A stretch of 64,000 nucleotides of DNA, from positions 17,786 to 81,785 of the forward strand of contig JADBYZ010000011.1 in the NCBI GenBank assembly GCA_020402745.1, read 5' to 3'. The DNA is from Phenylobacterium sp. GTDB taxonomy: Bacteria > Pseudomonadota > Alphaproteobacteria > Caulobacterales > Caulobacteraceae. Of this stretch, positions 51,044-60,158 are shown one piece after another. Both the position numbers and the translations under genes were made by a program. The notes below the pieces were generated by a model. That model was not told the origin of the DNA and did no database searches. It saw only the letters and a list, made by a program, of their open reading frames with translations. Every line of letters begins with the position of its first letter. The stretch's first letter is position 1.

Positions 51044-52336
51044 ATGAAGTGGTGGTTCGGATCCGCGCTGTGGATGCGCATCCTGTTGGGCATGGCTCTC
51101 GGCGTCGCGGTGGGTTTCGCGCTACGGCCTGGCGGTCTCGCCATGGCTGCGGGCGTCGACGTGCAGGCTGTGGACGCCGGTCTCAAGCTGATCGGCGACG
51201 CCTTCATCCGACTGATCCGGATGCTCGCCGTGCCCCTGATCTTCGTTTCGGTGACGGCGGCGGTGGTCTCGATCGCCGACCTCTCCAAGCTCGGCAAGAG
51301 CGGCGCCCGGGTTGCGGCCCTCTACATTCCCTCAGGTCTGATGGCCGCCACGCTTGGCCTTGGGCTCGCCCTCTGGCTGAAGCCGGGGGTCGGATCGGCG
51401 CCGCCGGCGGGCATCATACCGCCGGAACCGCGCGCCCCGCCCACCGCGCAGGATCTGCTCTTCCAGTTCATTCCGGCCAACCCGGTGCAGGCGCTGGCCA
51501 ACGGCGACATGCTGAGCGTCATCGTCTTCGCCATCCTGTTCGGGGTTGGCATCCTTGGCGCCGGCGCGGCGGCCAAGCCGGTCGCCGACGCCATCGAGGG
51601 TGCGTCCCACGCCTTCATCAAGCTCGTCGGTTACGTGATGGAGCTTGCACCTCTCGGCGCCTTCGCGCTGATGGCCTGGGTGGTGGCCCTGATGGGTGTG
51701 GAGGCGCTGGTGCGTCTGGGCGCACTTGTCGCGGTCCTCTACATCGGCTGCCTCATCTACGGAGTGATTGTCTACGGCGGGTTCGTGCGCTTCGGTCTCG
51801 GCCTTCCGGTCCTGCCCTTCTATCGTGGAATGAGCGAGGCGATGGCCGTGGCCTATTCGACCTCGTCCTCGGCCGCGACCCTTCCGGTCACCATGCGCGC
51901 CATGGTCGAGAAGCTCGGAATCTCCCGGCGCATGTCAGCCTTCGTCGCCTCTCTGGGGGCGACCGTGAACATGGACGGGTCGGCCATGTACATGGTCATC
52001 CTGACCGTTTTCGGGGCCCAGCTTTTCGGCGTGGATCTCACCACCCCGCAGATGATCTCGATCGTTGTCACCTCTTCGATCGGGGCGATGGGGCTGGCTG
52101 GCATTCCTGGCGGATCGTTGGTGTTCATTCCGGCGGTGCTGGGGATCGCCGGCGTACCGCTTGAGGTCATTGGCATCGTGCTTGGGGTTGACCGGCTGAT
52201 GGACATGATGCGGACGGTGGTGAACGTGGTGGGCGACGCGGTGGCGGCTGTCGCGGTGGCGAAGTGGGAGGGGGAGCTGGACGAGGCCGCCTATCTCGCC
52301 AATCGGGCGCCCTTGAACTCAGAGGACGCGACATGA
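51044..52336 (+). CDS. Dicarboxylate/amino acid:cation symporter (DAACS family)
   Basis: 430 residues, eight helices plus hairpin loops. Diagnostic segments: AYSTSSSAATLPVT (HP1), NMDGSAMY (helix 7) and GVDRLMDMMRTVVNVVGDA (helix 8). Imports glutamate, succinate or similar with Na+/H+ in the GltP/DctA family; substrate undecided. ATG at 51044. Its stop overlaps the start of the next gene (ATGA), so the two carriers are expressed together. Confidence 0.92.
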   Translation: MKWWFGSALWMRILLGMALGVAVGFALRPGGLAMAAGVDVQAVDAGLKLIGDAFIRLIRMLAVPLIFVSVTAAVVSIADLSKLGKSGARVAALYIPSGLMAATLGLGLALWLKPGVGSAPPAGIIPPEPRAPPTAQDLLFQFIPANPVQALANGDMLSVIVFAILFGVGILGAGAAAKPVADAIEGASHAFIKLVGYVMELAPLGAFALMAWVVALMGVEALVRLGALVAVLYIGCLIYGVIVYGGFVRFGLGLPVLPFYRGMSEAMAVAYSTSSSAATLPVTMRAMVEKLGISRRMSAFVASLGATVNMDGSAMYMVILTVFGAQLFGVDLTTPQMISIVVTSSIGAMGLAGIPGGSLVFIPAVLGIAGVPLEVIGIVLGVDRLMDMMRTVVNVVGDAVAAVAVAKWEGELDEAAYLANRAPLNSEDAT

Positions 52337-54036
52337 GCGACAGTTCCGGACTTCAGCCTGCGGCGTCTGTCGAGCCGGAGGTCGATCCCAAGCGGATGCG
52401 GTCGGTGGTCGCCGCCTCGGCGGCCGGCACCGTGTTCGAGTGGTACGACTTCTTCATCTTCGCGATCCTGACCTCGATCATCTCGCGCCACTTCTATGCC
52501 GGCCTGCCGGACGCCCAGGCGTTCATCTTCACCCTTCTGACCTTTGCGGTCGGCTTCGTTGTGCGACCGCTCGGGGCCCTGATCTTCGGCAAGATGGGGG
52601 ATACGAAGGGGCGCAAGGGCACCTTCCTGATCACCATCACCATGATGGGCCTGGCGACAGTCGCCATCGGACTGCTCCCGGACTACGCCTGGCTTGAGAC
52701 GCATGTCGGCCCCGGCGCCGGAGTCATCGCGCCGATCCTCCTGGTGCTGTGCCGGATCCTGCAGGGCTTCGCGCTGGGCGGCGAGTACGGCGGGGCGGTG
52801 ATCTATGTCGCCGAGCATGCGCCCGCCTCGAAGCGCGGCTATCATACGAGCTGGATCCAGACCTCCGCCGCGCTCGGCCTGCTTGCGGCGCTCGGCGTGA
52901 CCCTCCTCACGCGCACCCTGATGGGCGAGGAGGCCTTCCGGGAATGGGGATGGCGCGTGCCGTTCCTGGTGTCCTTCGGGCTGCTTGTCGTCTCGCTCTG
53001 GATCCGTTTGTCCCTGGAGGAGAGCCCGGCGTTCAAGCGGATGCAGTCGGAAGGCAAGGCGTCCGAGGCGATCTATGTGGAGAGCTTCCTGCGGTGGAAG
53101 ACGCTCAGGATCGTGCTGCTCGCCCTGTTCTCGGTGATGATGGCCCAGGGCGTCGTCTGGTACACGGGCAACTTCTACACCCAGTTTTTTCTCGAGCGGC
53201 TGCTGAAGCTGCCGGCCATCGATGTGAACATCCTGATGATCGGCGTCACGAGCGTGTCGGCGGTCCTCTACGTCTTCTTCGGCTGGCTCAGCGACAAGGT
53301 GGGCCGCAAAGCGGTGATGGCCTTCGGCATGGCCCTGATGCTGGTCGCCTATTTCCCTGGCTTCCACCTGTTGACCCAGTCTGCGAACCCGCAGCTGGCC
53401 CGGGCCCAGCAGGCCGCGCCGGTGGTCGTCGTAGCTGATCCGGACTCCTGCAGCCTTCAGCTCGATCTCACCGGGGGCGCCGCCCAGTTCGGACGCGCCT
53501 GCGACATCGTGAAGGGCGTGCTGGCCAACAGCGGGGTCAGCTACCGAAACGAGGCCGCGCCGGCGGGAACCCTCGCCTCGGTGCGGGTGGGCGACCAGGT
53601 CATCCCAGGCGTCGACGCCGCGGGCGCCGCCCCGAGCGAGGTCAAGGCCGCGCGCGCGGAATTCGAGACCCGTCTCAAGGCGGTCCTCGCCGCCCAGGGC
53701 TATCCGACGGCGGCGGCTGAAGCCGATATCGACTGGCCTGTCCTCTTTGCGGTGATGATCACCTTCATTGTGGCCGCGACCGCCCTATACGGCCCGTTGG
53801 CCGCCTGCCTCGTGGAGCTTTTCCCGACGCGCATCCGCTACACCGCCATGAGCGTTCCCTATCACGTCGGCACCGGATGGTTCGGCGGGCTTCAGCCGGC
53901 GATCTCGTTCGCGATCGTCACGGCGGTCGGCGACATCTACGCCGGCCTCTGGTTCCCGTTCATCGTGACGGCGGTCGCGCTGGTTCTGATGCTTGCGCTT
54001 CTGCCCGAAACGCGACACCGGGCCCTGGCCGACTGA
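52333..54036 (+). CDS. MFS transporter, metabolite:H+ symporter (MHS) family, with loop insertion
   Basis: 567 residues, longer than the ~430-450 usual in this ProP/KgtP-like family. Motif A copies GKMGDTKGRK (86-95) and GWLSDKVGRK (317-326), plus FEWYDFFIF and GFALGGEYGG. An extra ~120-residue hydrophilic segment (about 349-468) containing Cys373 and Cys390 lies between two membrane spans, probably facing the periplasm. ATG at 52333 overlaps the stop of the DAACS gene. Carboxylate or betaine transport is plausible. Confidence 0.9.
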   Translation: MSDSSGLQPAASVEPEVDPKRMRSVVAASAAGTVFEWYDFFIFAILTSIISRHFYAGLPDAQAFIFTLLTFAVGFVVRPLGALIFGKMGDTKGRKGTFLITITMMGLATVAIGLLPDYAWLETHVGPGAGVIAPILLVLCRILQGFALGGEYGGAVIYVAEHAPASKRGYHTSWIQTSAALGLLAALGVTLLTRTLMGEEAFREWGWRVPFLVSFGLLVVSLWIRLSLEESPAFKRMQSEGKASEAIYVESFLRWKTLRIVLLALFSVMMAQGVVWYTGNFYTQFFLERLLKLPAIDVNILMIGVTSVSAVLYVFFGWLSDKVGRKAVMAFGMALMLVAYFPGFHLLTQSANPQLARAQQAAPVVVVADPDSCSLQLDLTGGAAQFGRACDIVKGVLANSGVSYRNEAAPAGTLASVRVGDQVIPGVDAAGAAPSEVKAARAEFETRLKAVLAAQGYPTAAAEADIDWPVLFAVMITFIVAATALYGPLAACLVELFPTRIRYTAMSVPYHVGTGWFGGLQPAISFAIVTAVGDIYAGLWFPFIVTAVALVLMLALLPETRHRALAD

Positions 54037-54127
54037 GGTCCGCGGGCCAAGCCAGCCCACCGGCTCGGCCCCGTCACCAGGTCCACCGGGGTTGCAGGCC
54101 CCGGTGGCGGGACCCATTTGTCCGTTC

Positions 54128-54508
54128 ATGGTCGTCCCCGCCAATCCAGTCGTGCATGCAGAGATCCCGGTGACCCACATGGACCGGGCCCTCAGGTTCT
54201 ACTCCGGGGTCCTGGGGCTGGATTTCGAACGGCGGAAGGTGGATGGCTATGACATGGCCTTCGCCACCCGGTGGGCGGGCGCGACCGGGGCCAGCCTCGC
54301 CCTCGCCTGCGGTGACGTCTACGTCCCTGGCACGTCGGGCCCGATCCTCTATCTGGACGTCGCCGACATCGACGCCGTGCTGGCCCGGGCCGAGGCTGCG
54401 GGCGGACGGATCCTCTACCCAAAGACCCATGCCGGAGAGGCGGGCTTCATCGCCGAGATCGAGGACAGCGAGGGCAACCGCATGGGGTTGTCGGCGGAGG
54501 CGGGCTGA
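54128..54508 (+). CDS. VOC-superfamily protein, short
   Basis: 126 residues with one pair of beta-alpha-beta-beta-beta modules: HAEIPVTHMDRALRFYSGVLGL and FIAEIEDSEGNRMGLSA. The candidate metal ligands His (HAEIPV) and Glu (AEIEDSEGN) are visible. Glyoxalase-like; related to the YdcJ/PhnB-type predicted enzymes. ATG at 54128. Substrate unknown. Confidence 0.8.
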   Translation: MVVPANPVVHAEIPVTHMDRALRFYSGVLGLDFERRKVDGYDMAFATRWAGATGASLALACGDVYVPGTSGPILYLDVADIDAVLARAEAAGGRILYPKTHAGEAGFIAEIEDSEGNRMGLSAEAG

Positions 54509-54543
54509 GCGTCCGGCCCGCTCAGGCGGGCTGCGTCCGGCGC

Positions 54544-55053
54544 TCAGTCGAGGGGGAGGCGAGTCTCCAACCCATCCTCGGGTCGTCGGGTCTCGAAGTC
54601 AAAAACAGCGAGGCTCCGGCGCAAGGGCGAGGCCGTGACGCCTTCGGACGCCAGCCGCGCCGCCTGGAACTCCACGCCGCCCGGAAACTTCGGATTGAGG
54701 AAGCCGCCCGTCTTCAGAACGCGCGACCAGGGGGTGAGTTGCGCCAGGTCCTCCCCGTGTTGGCGCCTCTCCTCCGCCGCTCTGGCGGCCATGTTCAGGA
54801 AGATCGCCGTCGAGACCGGGCAGGCGACAGCGACCTGATGGCGGCGCGCGAGCGCCGAGCGAAGGTCCGACAGGGTGATCAGTTCGCCCGGTTGCAGGCG
54901 CCGGACCAGTGCGTCCACCTCTGCAGGACTGGACACCACCATGGCCCCGCCGTTGGCCTCACGGTAGCCGGGGGCTCCGGGGGGGATGTCGTGAATGATG
55001 TGCGGCGTCCTTCCGCCCGCGAGGTGTTCCAGGGCTGATTTCCGTTTCGCCAT
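54544..55053 (-). CDS. MGMT-like / alkyltransferase-like protein
   Basis: 169 residues. The centre reads GELITLSDLRSALARRHQVAVACPVSTA and TPWSRVLKTGGFLNPKFPGG, resembling the DNA-binding domain of O6-methylguanine methyltransferases. The active-site PCHR motif is absent; the only Cys is in ACPVST, earlier than expected. This suits an alkyltransferase-like protein that flags lesions without repairing them, but identity is uncertain. ATG at 55053. Confidence 0.5.
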   Translation of the reverse strand: MAKRKSALEHLAGGRTPHIIHDIPPGAPGYREANGGAMVVSSPAEVDALVRRLQPGELITLSDLRSALARRHQVAVACPVSTAIFLNMAARAAEERRQHGEDLAQLTPWSRVLKTGGFLNPKFPGGVEFQAARLASEGVTASPLRRSLAVFDFETRRPEDGLETRLPLD

Positions 55054-55264
55054 AGCCGATCTCCCGTGCCTGGCCCCTTATCTAGGTCGCAGACAGGGCG
55101 CCGGGAATAAGATGTGTTTGTTCATTAAACGTTCGGATTCGTCCCATCCGGCGTGACCGGGCCTGGCGCCTGCGTCTTGGCTCGAATTCCTGGAGGTGAG
55201 CGCAGAGCGCGTTGCAGCTGCGCGCCCTTGCGCCGGCGGTGGTCCCCGAAGCCATGAGCCCAGC

Positions 55265-55297
55265 TTGACAGGATGGCGATGCGTATGTAAATTTACA
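55265..55297 (+). promoter_or_regulatory. Promoter with overlapping palindrome before carotenoid oxygenase gene
   Basis: TTGACA (55265-55270), 17 nt, TAAATT (55288-55293). The perfect 12-nt palindrome TGTAAATTTACA (55286-55297) covers the -10 element, as a repressor operator would. The gene's ATG is 42 nt downstream of the palindrome. Confidence 0.65.
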
Positions 55298-55338
55298 AAG
55301 TAAGAGTTCTAACCTCCATCCCGCAGGAGCCGGCCATC

Positions 55339-56787
55339 ATGACCAGTCCCATCGAAACCGCGATCCGCGCCACGGTCACCAAGGGCGTCGTCGCCGTCGC
55401 TGGCTTCAATCGATCGCGCCTGGCCAACCGGAAGGTCTCCAACCCCTACCTCGAGGGCGTCCACAAGCCGGTGGAGGCCGAGCTGACCCTGGAGGCCCTG
55501 GAGGTCACCGGATCCATCCCTCAGGAGCTGGATGGTCGCTACATGCGGATCGGACCCAATCCGGCCGGCCCGGCCAGTCCGGCCACCTATCACTGGTTCA
55601 CAGGCGACGGCATGGTGCATGGCGTGCGCCTGAAGGACGGCAAGGCCCTCTGGTACCGGAACCGCTGGATCCGCTCGCGGGGCGTCTCCCAGGCCCTGGG
55701 CGAGCCCGAGGCGCCCGGTCCTCGCAACGGACTGGGCGACACGGTCAACACCAACATCCTGGGCCATGCCGGCGCCCTTTGGGCGCTGGTGGAGGCCGGG
55801 GCCTACCCCGTTCGCCTGGATGATAATCTCCAGACCCTGGCCCATGACCCGTTTGGCGGGACGCTCAAGGGTGGGTTCGCGGCCCATCCGCATCGGGACC
55901 CCGATACCGGCGAGATGCACGCCATCTGCTACGAAGGTAACAACCCGAACATCGTTCGCCACGTGGTGCTCAGCCCTGAGGGCCGGGTGACGCGGGAGCT
56001 GTCCATCCCGGTCCGCAACGGCCCCTCGATCCACGACTGCATGATCACCCGGAACTATGTGATCATCCTCGACCTGCCGGTGACCTTCTCCATGAAGACC
56101 CTCCTGGCGGGTGACCGCTTCCCCTATCGCTGGAACCCGGCTCATCAGGCCCGGGTGGGCCTCCTGCCGAAGACGGGGACCGCAGACGATGTCGTCTGGT
56201 GCAATGTCGCGCCTTGCTACGTCTTCCACCCCTGCAACGGCTACGAGACCGACGACGGCAAGGTCATCCTGGACGTCTGCGCCCACGACACCATGTTTGT
56301 GGGCGACCGGGTCGAAGGCCCCGCCTCCACCGCCACGCCCTTTGAGCGCTGGACCATCGACCCCGCTGCCCGCTCGGTAAACCGGGTCGTGATTGACCCG
56401 GATGGCCAGGAGTTTCCGAGGCCGAACGAGACCCGGCTCGGCAAGCCCTATCGTTATGCCTACACCATGGCCCTGCCGGCGGGGTTCGAGGTCGCCGCGC
56501 CCGGTCAGACCCGCCTGTTCAAGCATGACCTGGAGGCCGGAACCCGGCAGGTTCATGACTTCGGGCCTGGCCGCCTGACCGCAGAGTTTGTCTTTGTCCC
56601 GCGCCAGAGCGCCCGGTCCGAGGATGACGGCTGGCTGATAGGCTATGTGGTGGATCTCCCCCACGAGACCACCGACCTCGTCATCCTCAATGCCGACGAC
56701 TTCGAAGGACCGCCCCAGGCCTCCATCCGTATCCCCCACCGGATTCCCCCGGGCTTCCACGGCAACTGGGCCCCATCGGAAGCCTGA
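55339..56787 (+). CDS. Carotenoid oxygenase family protein (RPE65/lignostilbene dioxygenase-like)
   Basis: Fe(II) oxygenase cleaving a C=C bond in carotenoids, stilbenes or related compounds. 482 residues, seven-bladed propeller. The four iron His ligands are visible: His183 (AHPHRDP), His232 (SIHDC), His297 (VFHPCN) and His474 (GFHGNW). WFTGDGMVHG is conserved. ATG at 55339 follows GCAGGAG. Substrate may be an apocarotenoid or lignin-derived stilbene. Upstream promoter carries a palindrome. Confidence 0.94.
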   Translation: MTSPIETAIRATVTKGVVAVAGFNRSRLANRKVSNPYLEGVHKPVEAELTLEALEVTGSIPQELDGRYMRIGPNPAGPASPATYHWFTGDGMVHGVRLKDGKALWYRNRWIRSRGVSQALGEPEAPGPRNGLGDTVNTNILGHAGALWALVEAGAYPVRLDDNLQTLAHDPFGGTLKGGFAAHPHRDPDTGEMHAICYEGNNPNIVRHVVLSPEGRVTRELSIPVRNGPSIHDCMITRNYVIILDLPVTFSMKTLLAGDRFPYRWNPAHQARVGLLPKTGTADDVVWCNVAPCYVFHPCNGYETDDGKVILDVCAHDTMFVGDRVEGPASTATPFERWTIDPAARSVNRVVIDPDGQEFPRPNETRLGKPYRYAYTMALPAGFEVAAPGQTRLFKHDLEAGTRQVHDFGPGRLTAEFVFVPRQSARSEDDGWLIGYVVDLPHETTDLVILNADDFEGPPQASIRIPHRIPPGFHGNWAPSEA

Positions 56788-56810
56788 CCGGTCCGGCGGT
56801 CGCGGCGCCC

Positions 56811-57236
56811 TCAATCCTTTGCGGGCGCCGCATCGATGAAGAGGACGCTCGCCTCGGCCACCAGACGCTCGCCCGACATGAGGCGGGCGTGCGCCAGGGT
56901 CTTCCGGCCGTCCTCCTCCGCCCGGTCGAGATAGACCTGGAGCCATTCGCCCGGCTTTGCGCCCGACCTGTAGTCGACGGTCAGGCGCGCAGTGACCCGG
57001 CGCTTTCCGCCGGACCGGGCCACCAGCATGTAGCCCGTCGCCACGTCCAGCAGGGTGGCGATCACCCCGCCATGCAGGCCACCCCGAGCGTTGAGGTGGT
57101 TGGGGCCGACCAACAGACCGACCTCCAGGTCGGGGCCCTCGCCCCGGCTCATGAAGCCGCCGAGCGCCTCCAGCACCGGGCTGCTGCGCAGGATCGGGCC
57201 AAAGCCTTCGGGGATCTCGCCTGTCGTGGGGCTCAT
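56811..57236 (-). CDS. PaaI-type hotdog thioesterase
   Basis: 141 residues with the family core LNARGGLHGGVIATLLDVATG, in which the Asn/His-Gly-Gly region and Asp line the active site, and a VTARLTVDYRSGAK strand. Hydrolyses acyl-CoA, often aromatic. ATG at 57236 overlaps the LysR stop (ATGA), so it is coupled to that regulator. Cytoplasmic. Confidence 0.88.
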   Translation of the reverse strand: MSPTTGEIPEGFGPILRSSPVLEALGGFMSRGEGPDLEVGLLVGPNHLNARGGLHGGVIATLLDVATGYMLVARSGGKRRVTARLTVDYRSGAKPGEWLQVYLDRAEEDGRKTLAHARLMSGERLVAEASVLFIDAAPAKD

Positions 57237-58207
57237 GGAAGATGATCTTCCCGGGAAAGCTTGGCGCCGTCCTGGTGACAAGGAACAGGGCCGGCCCCCG
57301 CCAGCACCCGGGGGATCTGCTCGGCGAGGAAGTCGAAGGTTCGGCGCACTATAGGATTGCCGTGGATCTCCCGGTGAGTGACCAGCCAGCAGGGCAGGGG
57401 CGGAATCGGCAAGTTCGGCAGGATCCGCATCACGCCGGGCAGGAAGGCCAGGTTGTAGCCGGCGACAAAGCCGATCCCCGCCCCCGCCGCCAGGAGCCGG
57501 CCATAGGCCAGTTGGTCGTCGGTCATGAGGCTGAAGTGTTCGCGGGTGATCGGCAGGCCGCCGGCGGCCAACCCCCGCACCATCGTCTCGTCCCGGTCAT
57601 AGCCCACCAGCCGGTGGCGGAGGAGATCCCCGGGCGCTTGCGGCGTCCCGGCCCGGGCCAGGTAATCGACGTGCGCGCAGGCGACAATGGGGATATCCGC
57701 CAGCTTTCGGGCCACCAGGGAGCCCTGAGCCGGGCGCGCCATGCGCACCGCGATGTCGGCCTCCCGCCGGAGGAGGTTGGACAGAGCGTTGGACGCGACC
57801 AGTTCAACCCGAATGCCCGGCTCCGCAACCTGCAGGGCGGTCAGGATCGGCGGCAGGAGGTAGCTGGCCGCCACCTGGCTGGTGGTGATGCGGACATCGC
57901 CCGTGGTCTCGGCGCGCGCCCGGGTCAGGCGATGGCGCAGACGCTCGGCCCCCTCCTGCATGGCCCGGGCGTCGTCGGCGATGGCAAGGGCCAGGGCGGT
58001 GGGCGCTGCGCCGCGCCCGGTGCGCTCGAACAGGGGGGCACCCAGCTGCGCCTCCAGCAGGGCCACCTGCCGGGACAGGGTGGGTTGATGCGCCCCCAGC
58101 CGCTTCGCGCCGCCGCTCAGGCTGCCCGCGTCCAGTACGGCCAGGAAGCTTCGGACCAGGGTCCAGTCGAAGTCGTCGAGGCGGAGATCGTTCGGGGTGG
58201 GCGTCAT
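57233..58207 (-). CDS. LysR-type transcriptional regulator
   Basis: 324 residues. Winged HTH at the N-terminus (FLAVLDAGSLSGGAKRLGAHQPTLSRQVALLE), then an effector-binding domain of two Rossmann-like lobes. ATG at 58207. Divergent from the epimerase at 58313 across 105 nt that hold an inverted repeat (58214-58236) with the T-N11-A form of LysR sites. It likely activates that gene and represses itself. Confidence 0.92.
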   Translation of the reverse strand: MTPTPNDLRLDDFDWTLVRSFLAVLDAGSLSGGAKRLGAHQPTLSRQVALLEAQLGAPLFERTGRGAAPTALALAIADDARAMQEGAERLRHRLTRARAETTGDVRITTSQVAASYLLPPILTALQVAEPGIRVELVASNALSNLLRREADIAVRMARPAQGSLVARKLADIPIVACAHVDYLARAGTPQAPGDLLRHRLVGYDRDETMVRGLAAGGLPITREHFSLMTDDQLAYGRLLAAGAGIGFVAGYNLAFLPGVMRILPNLPIPPLPCWLVTHREIHGNPIVRRTFDFLAEQIPRVLAGAGPVPCHQDGAKLSREDHLP

Positions 58208-58213
58208 ACGTTT

Positions 58214-58236
58214 ATGTATATCTCAGTTACATACAT
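58214..58236. promoter_or_regulatory. LysR-type inverted repeat ATGTAT-N11-ATACAT
   Basis: The 6-bp half-sites lie 11 nt apart between the LysR and epimerase genes, 7 nt from the LysR ATG. The spacing matches the classical LysR T-N11-A box. Confidence 0.7.
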
Positions 58237-58312
58237 CACCAATAGACCCATAGCCGGGGCAGGCGCAGTCTGACCTCTGCCCACCCTGGCCTTGCCGCAA
58301 CCGGAGCCTCCC

Positions 58313-59299
58313 ATGTCCCGCCGCACCGTCCTCATCTTGGGCGCCAATGGCCGCTTCGGCGCTGCCGCCGTGAAGGCCTTCGCCGATGCGGGATGGCGGG
58401 TTCTGGCCCAGGCCCGCCGCGCCCAGGCGAACCTGCCGCCAGGCGCCGAGGCGCTGAACATCCCCCTTGGCGACACGGACGCCCTGGCGGCCTCCGCGGC
58501 AGGCGCCGAGGTTGTGCTCCACGCCGTCAACCCCCCCTATACGGACTGGGAGGCTCTGATGATGCCCCTTGGCCGCCAGGGCATGGATGTGGCCGAGCGG
58601 CTGGGCGCCCTCTTCATGCTGCCGGGAAATGTCTACGCCTTCGGCGAGGCCATGCCGCCGGTACTGGCCGAGGACACGCCCGAGCGCCCGACCAACGCCA
58701 AGGGTCGCCTGCGCGCCGCCTTCGAGGGTGAGATGCGCGCGCGCGCAGAGGCGGGCCGCTTTCGCGCGGTCGTCCTCCGCGCCGGTGACTTCTACGGTTC
58801 CGGCGAGGGTTCCTGGCTGGATCTGGCGATCGCCAAGGATCTGGCCAAGGGGCGGCTGGTCTATCCGGGTCCGCTGAACCTGCCGCACGCCTGGGCCTAC
58901 CTGCCAGACCTCGCCCGGACCTTCGTCGCGGTGGCCGAGCAGTCCATCATGGAGGGGGCGCCCGCCTTCGAGACCCTGCACTTCGCCGGCCACACCCTGA
59001 CCGGCGGACAGCTTCTCGACCTCCTGGAAGCCACCGCCGCCGACATTGACGCTGCGCCAGCCGGGGGCTTCCACCGGGGCGGCATGCCCTGGGGCGTGAT
59101 CCGGCTGATGGGCGTCTTCATCCCCAACCTGCGCGCCATCGCGGAGATGAGCTACCTCTGGCGGGTCCCCCACGCCCTCGACGGCGCCCGCCTCGCCTCC
59201 CGGGTGGGACCGCCCTCCGACACCCCGCCCCGCCAAGCCCTGGCCCAGGCCCTCCGCGATCTGGGCTTCGGTGCGGTAAGCCCGGCGCCCGCCCACTAA
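58313..59299 (+). CDS. NAD-dependent epimerase/dehydratase (extended SDR)
   Basis: 328 residues with cofactor motif GANGRFG (10-16) and a C-terminal substrate domain. The usual YxxxK catalytic pair is not obvious: NVYAFGEAMPP carries the Tyr in an atypical context, so it may be a non-catalytic or altered NmrA/extended SDR type. ATG at 58313 follows CCGGAG. Divergent from the LysR gene, probably its target. Confidence 0.75.
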   Translation: MSRRTVLILGANGRFGAAAVKAFADAGWRVLAQARRAQANLPPGAEALNIPLGDTDALAASAAGAEVVLHAVNPPYTDWEALMMPLGRQGMDVAERLGALFMLPGNVYAFGEAMPPVLAEDTPERPTNAKGRLRAAFEGEMRARAEAGRFRAVVLRAGDFYGSGEGSWLDLAIAKDLAKGRLVYPGPLNLPHAWAYLPDLARTFVAVAEQSIMEGAPAFETLHFAGHTLTGGQLLDLLEATAADIDAAPAGGFHRGGMPWGVIRLMGVFIPNLRAIAEMSYLWRVPHALDGARLASRVGPPSDTPPRQALAQALRDLGFGAVSPAPAH

Positions 59300-59344
59300 C
59301 GCGTCCCCCGCTTTCCCGACAATCCCTCACAGAAGGCCAGACCC

Positions 59345-60079
59345 ATGTCCTCCTCAGACACACCCTATACGCCGCCCTCCCGCACCCTCTGGCTGATCGC
59401 CGGGATTGTCCTGCTGCTCCAGGGTTTCAGCATTTTTGCGCCCATGGCCGTGCTTGGCGGGGCGATCCAGTGGCCGGACAGCCTGGACTACCCGCCCGCC
59501 CGGATGCTGCCCCTGCTGCTCGAGCAGATTGACGCCGTACGGCTCGGCTATGGGCTCTACCTCGGCTATTCCCTGCTCTTCCTGGTGACCGGCGCCCTGA
59601 CCGTGCGCCTTGCCTCCCGGCCTGGCCCGTTGGGGGTTCTGGGCCTGATCGCCTTGGGAGCTGCAGCCGTTTCGGCGCTCGCCCGGGCGATCGGGATCAT
59701 CCGCTGGCTTACCGGCAGCACGACCCTGGCGGAGGCCTATTCCGCTCCGGGCCTGTCTGCGGACGCCCGCACCGCCATCGAAGCCATGCAAGGCGCCCTC
59801 AATTCCTGGGGCGGCGCCATCGGCGAGGCGCTGGGCGTTGCGGCCTTTGCAGCGATCTGGGCCATCTCCGCCGGCCTGCTGATCCTGCGCGACCGCCAGC
59901 TCCCCGCCTGGGCGGGCCTCACCGGACTGGCGGCGGGCGTTCTGGTCGCCCTTCCCGGCCTTGAGCTCTTCGGCATCGCGCCCCCGGTCTCGATCGTGCT
60001 CTCGACCACCGGGATCCAGCTCTGGTTCATGGCGCTTGGCTTCCTGTTCCTGTGGCGCGGTCTGCGCAGCTCCTCTTAG
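59345..60079 (+). CDS. Multi-span membrane protein (DUF4386-like)
   Basis: 244 residues with about six hydrophobic segments, N-terminus in the cytoplasm. Resembles DUF4386 proteins (start LWLIAGIVLLLQGFSIFAP) but with limited certainty. No catalytic residues are apparent. ATG at 59345, 45 nt after the epimerase stop, likely on the same transcript. Confidence 0.6.
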   Translation: MSSSDTPYTPPSRTLWLIAGIVLLLQGFSIFAPMAVLGGAIQWPDSLDYPPARMLPLLLEQIDAVRLGYGLYLGYSLLFLVTGALTVRLASRPGPLGVLGLIALGAAAVSALARAIGIIRWLTGSTTLAEAYSAPGLSADARTAIEAMQGALNSWGGAIGEALGVAAFAAIWAISAGLLILRDRQLPAWAGLTGLAAGVLVALPGLELFGIAPPVSIVLSTTGIQLWFMALGFLFLWRGLRSSS

Positions 60080-60105
60080 GTTCGAGGGGGGCCGCCAAAG
60101 AAAAA

Positions 60106-60129
60106 GGGTCCCCGGCGCGCCGGGGACCC
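60106..60129 (-). terminator. Strong Rho-independent terminator of the third TonB receptor
   Basis: Perfect 24-nt palindrome (GGGTCCCCGGCG / CGCCGGGGACCC); on the minus strand it is followed by CTTTTTCTTT. It begins 30 nt after the receptor stop. On the plus strand it could also end the membrane-protein transcript, weakly. Confidence 0.9.
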
Positions 60130-60158
60130 TTCACCTGACCGCCCTTGGGCGGGCGGGA

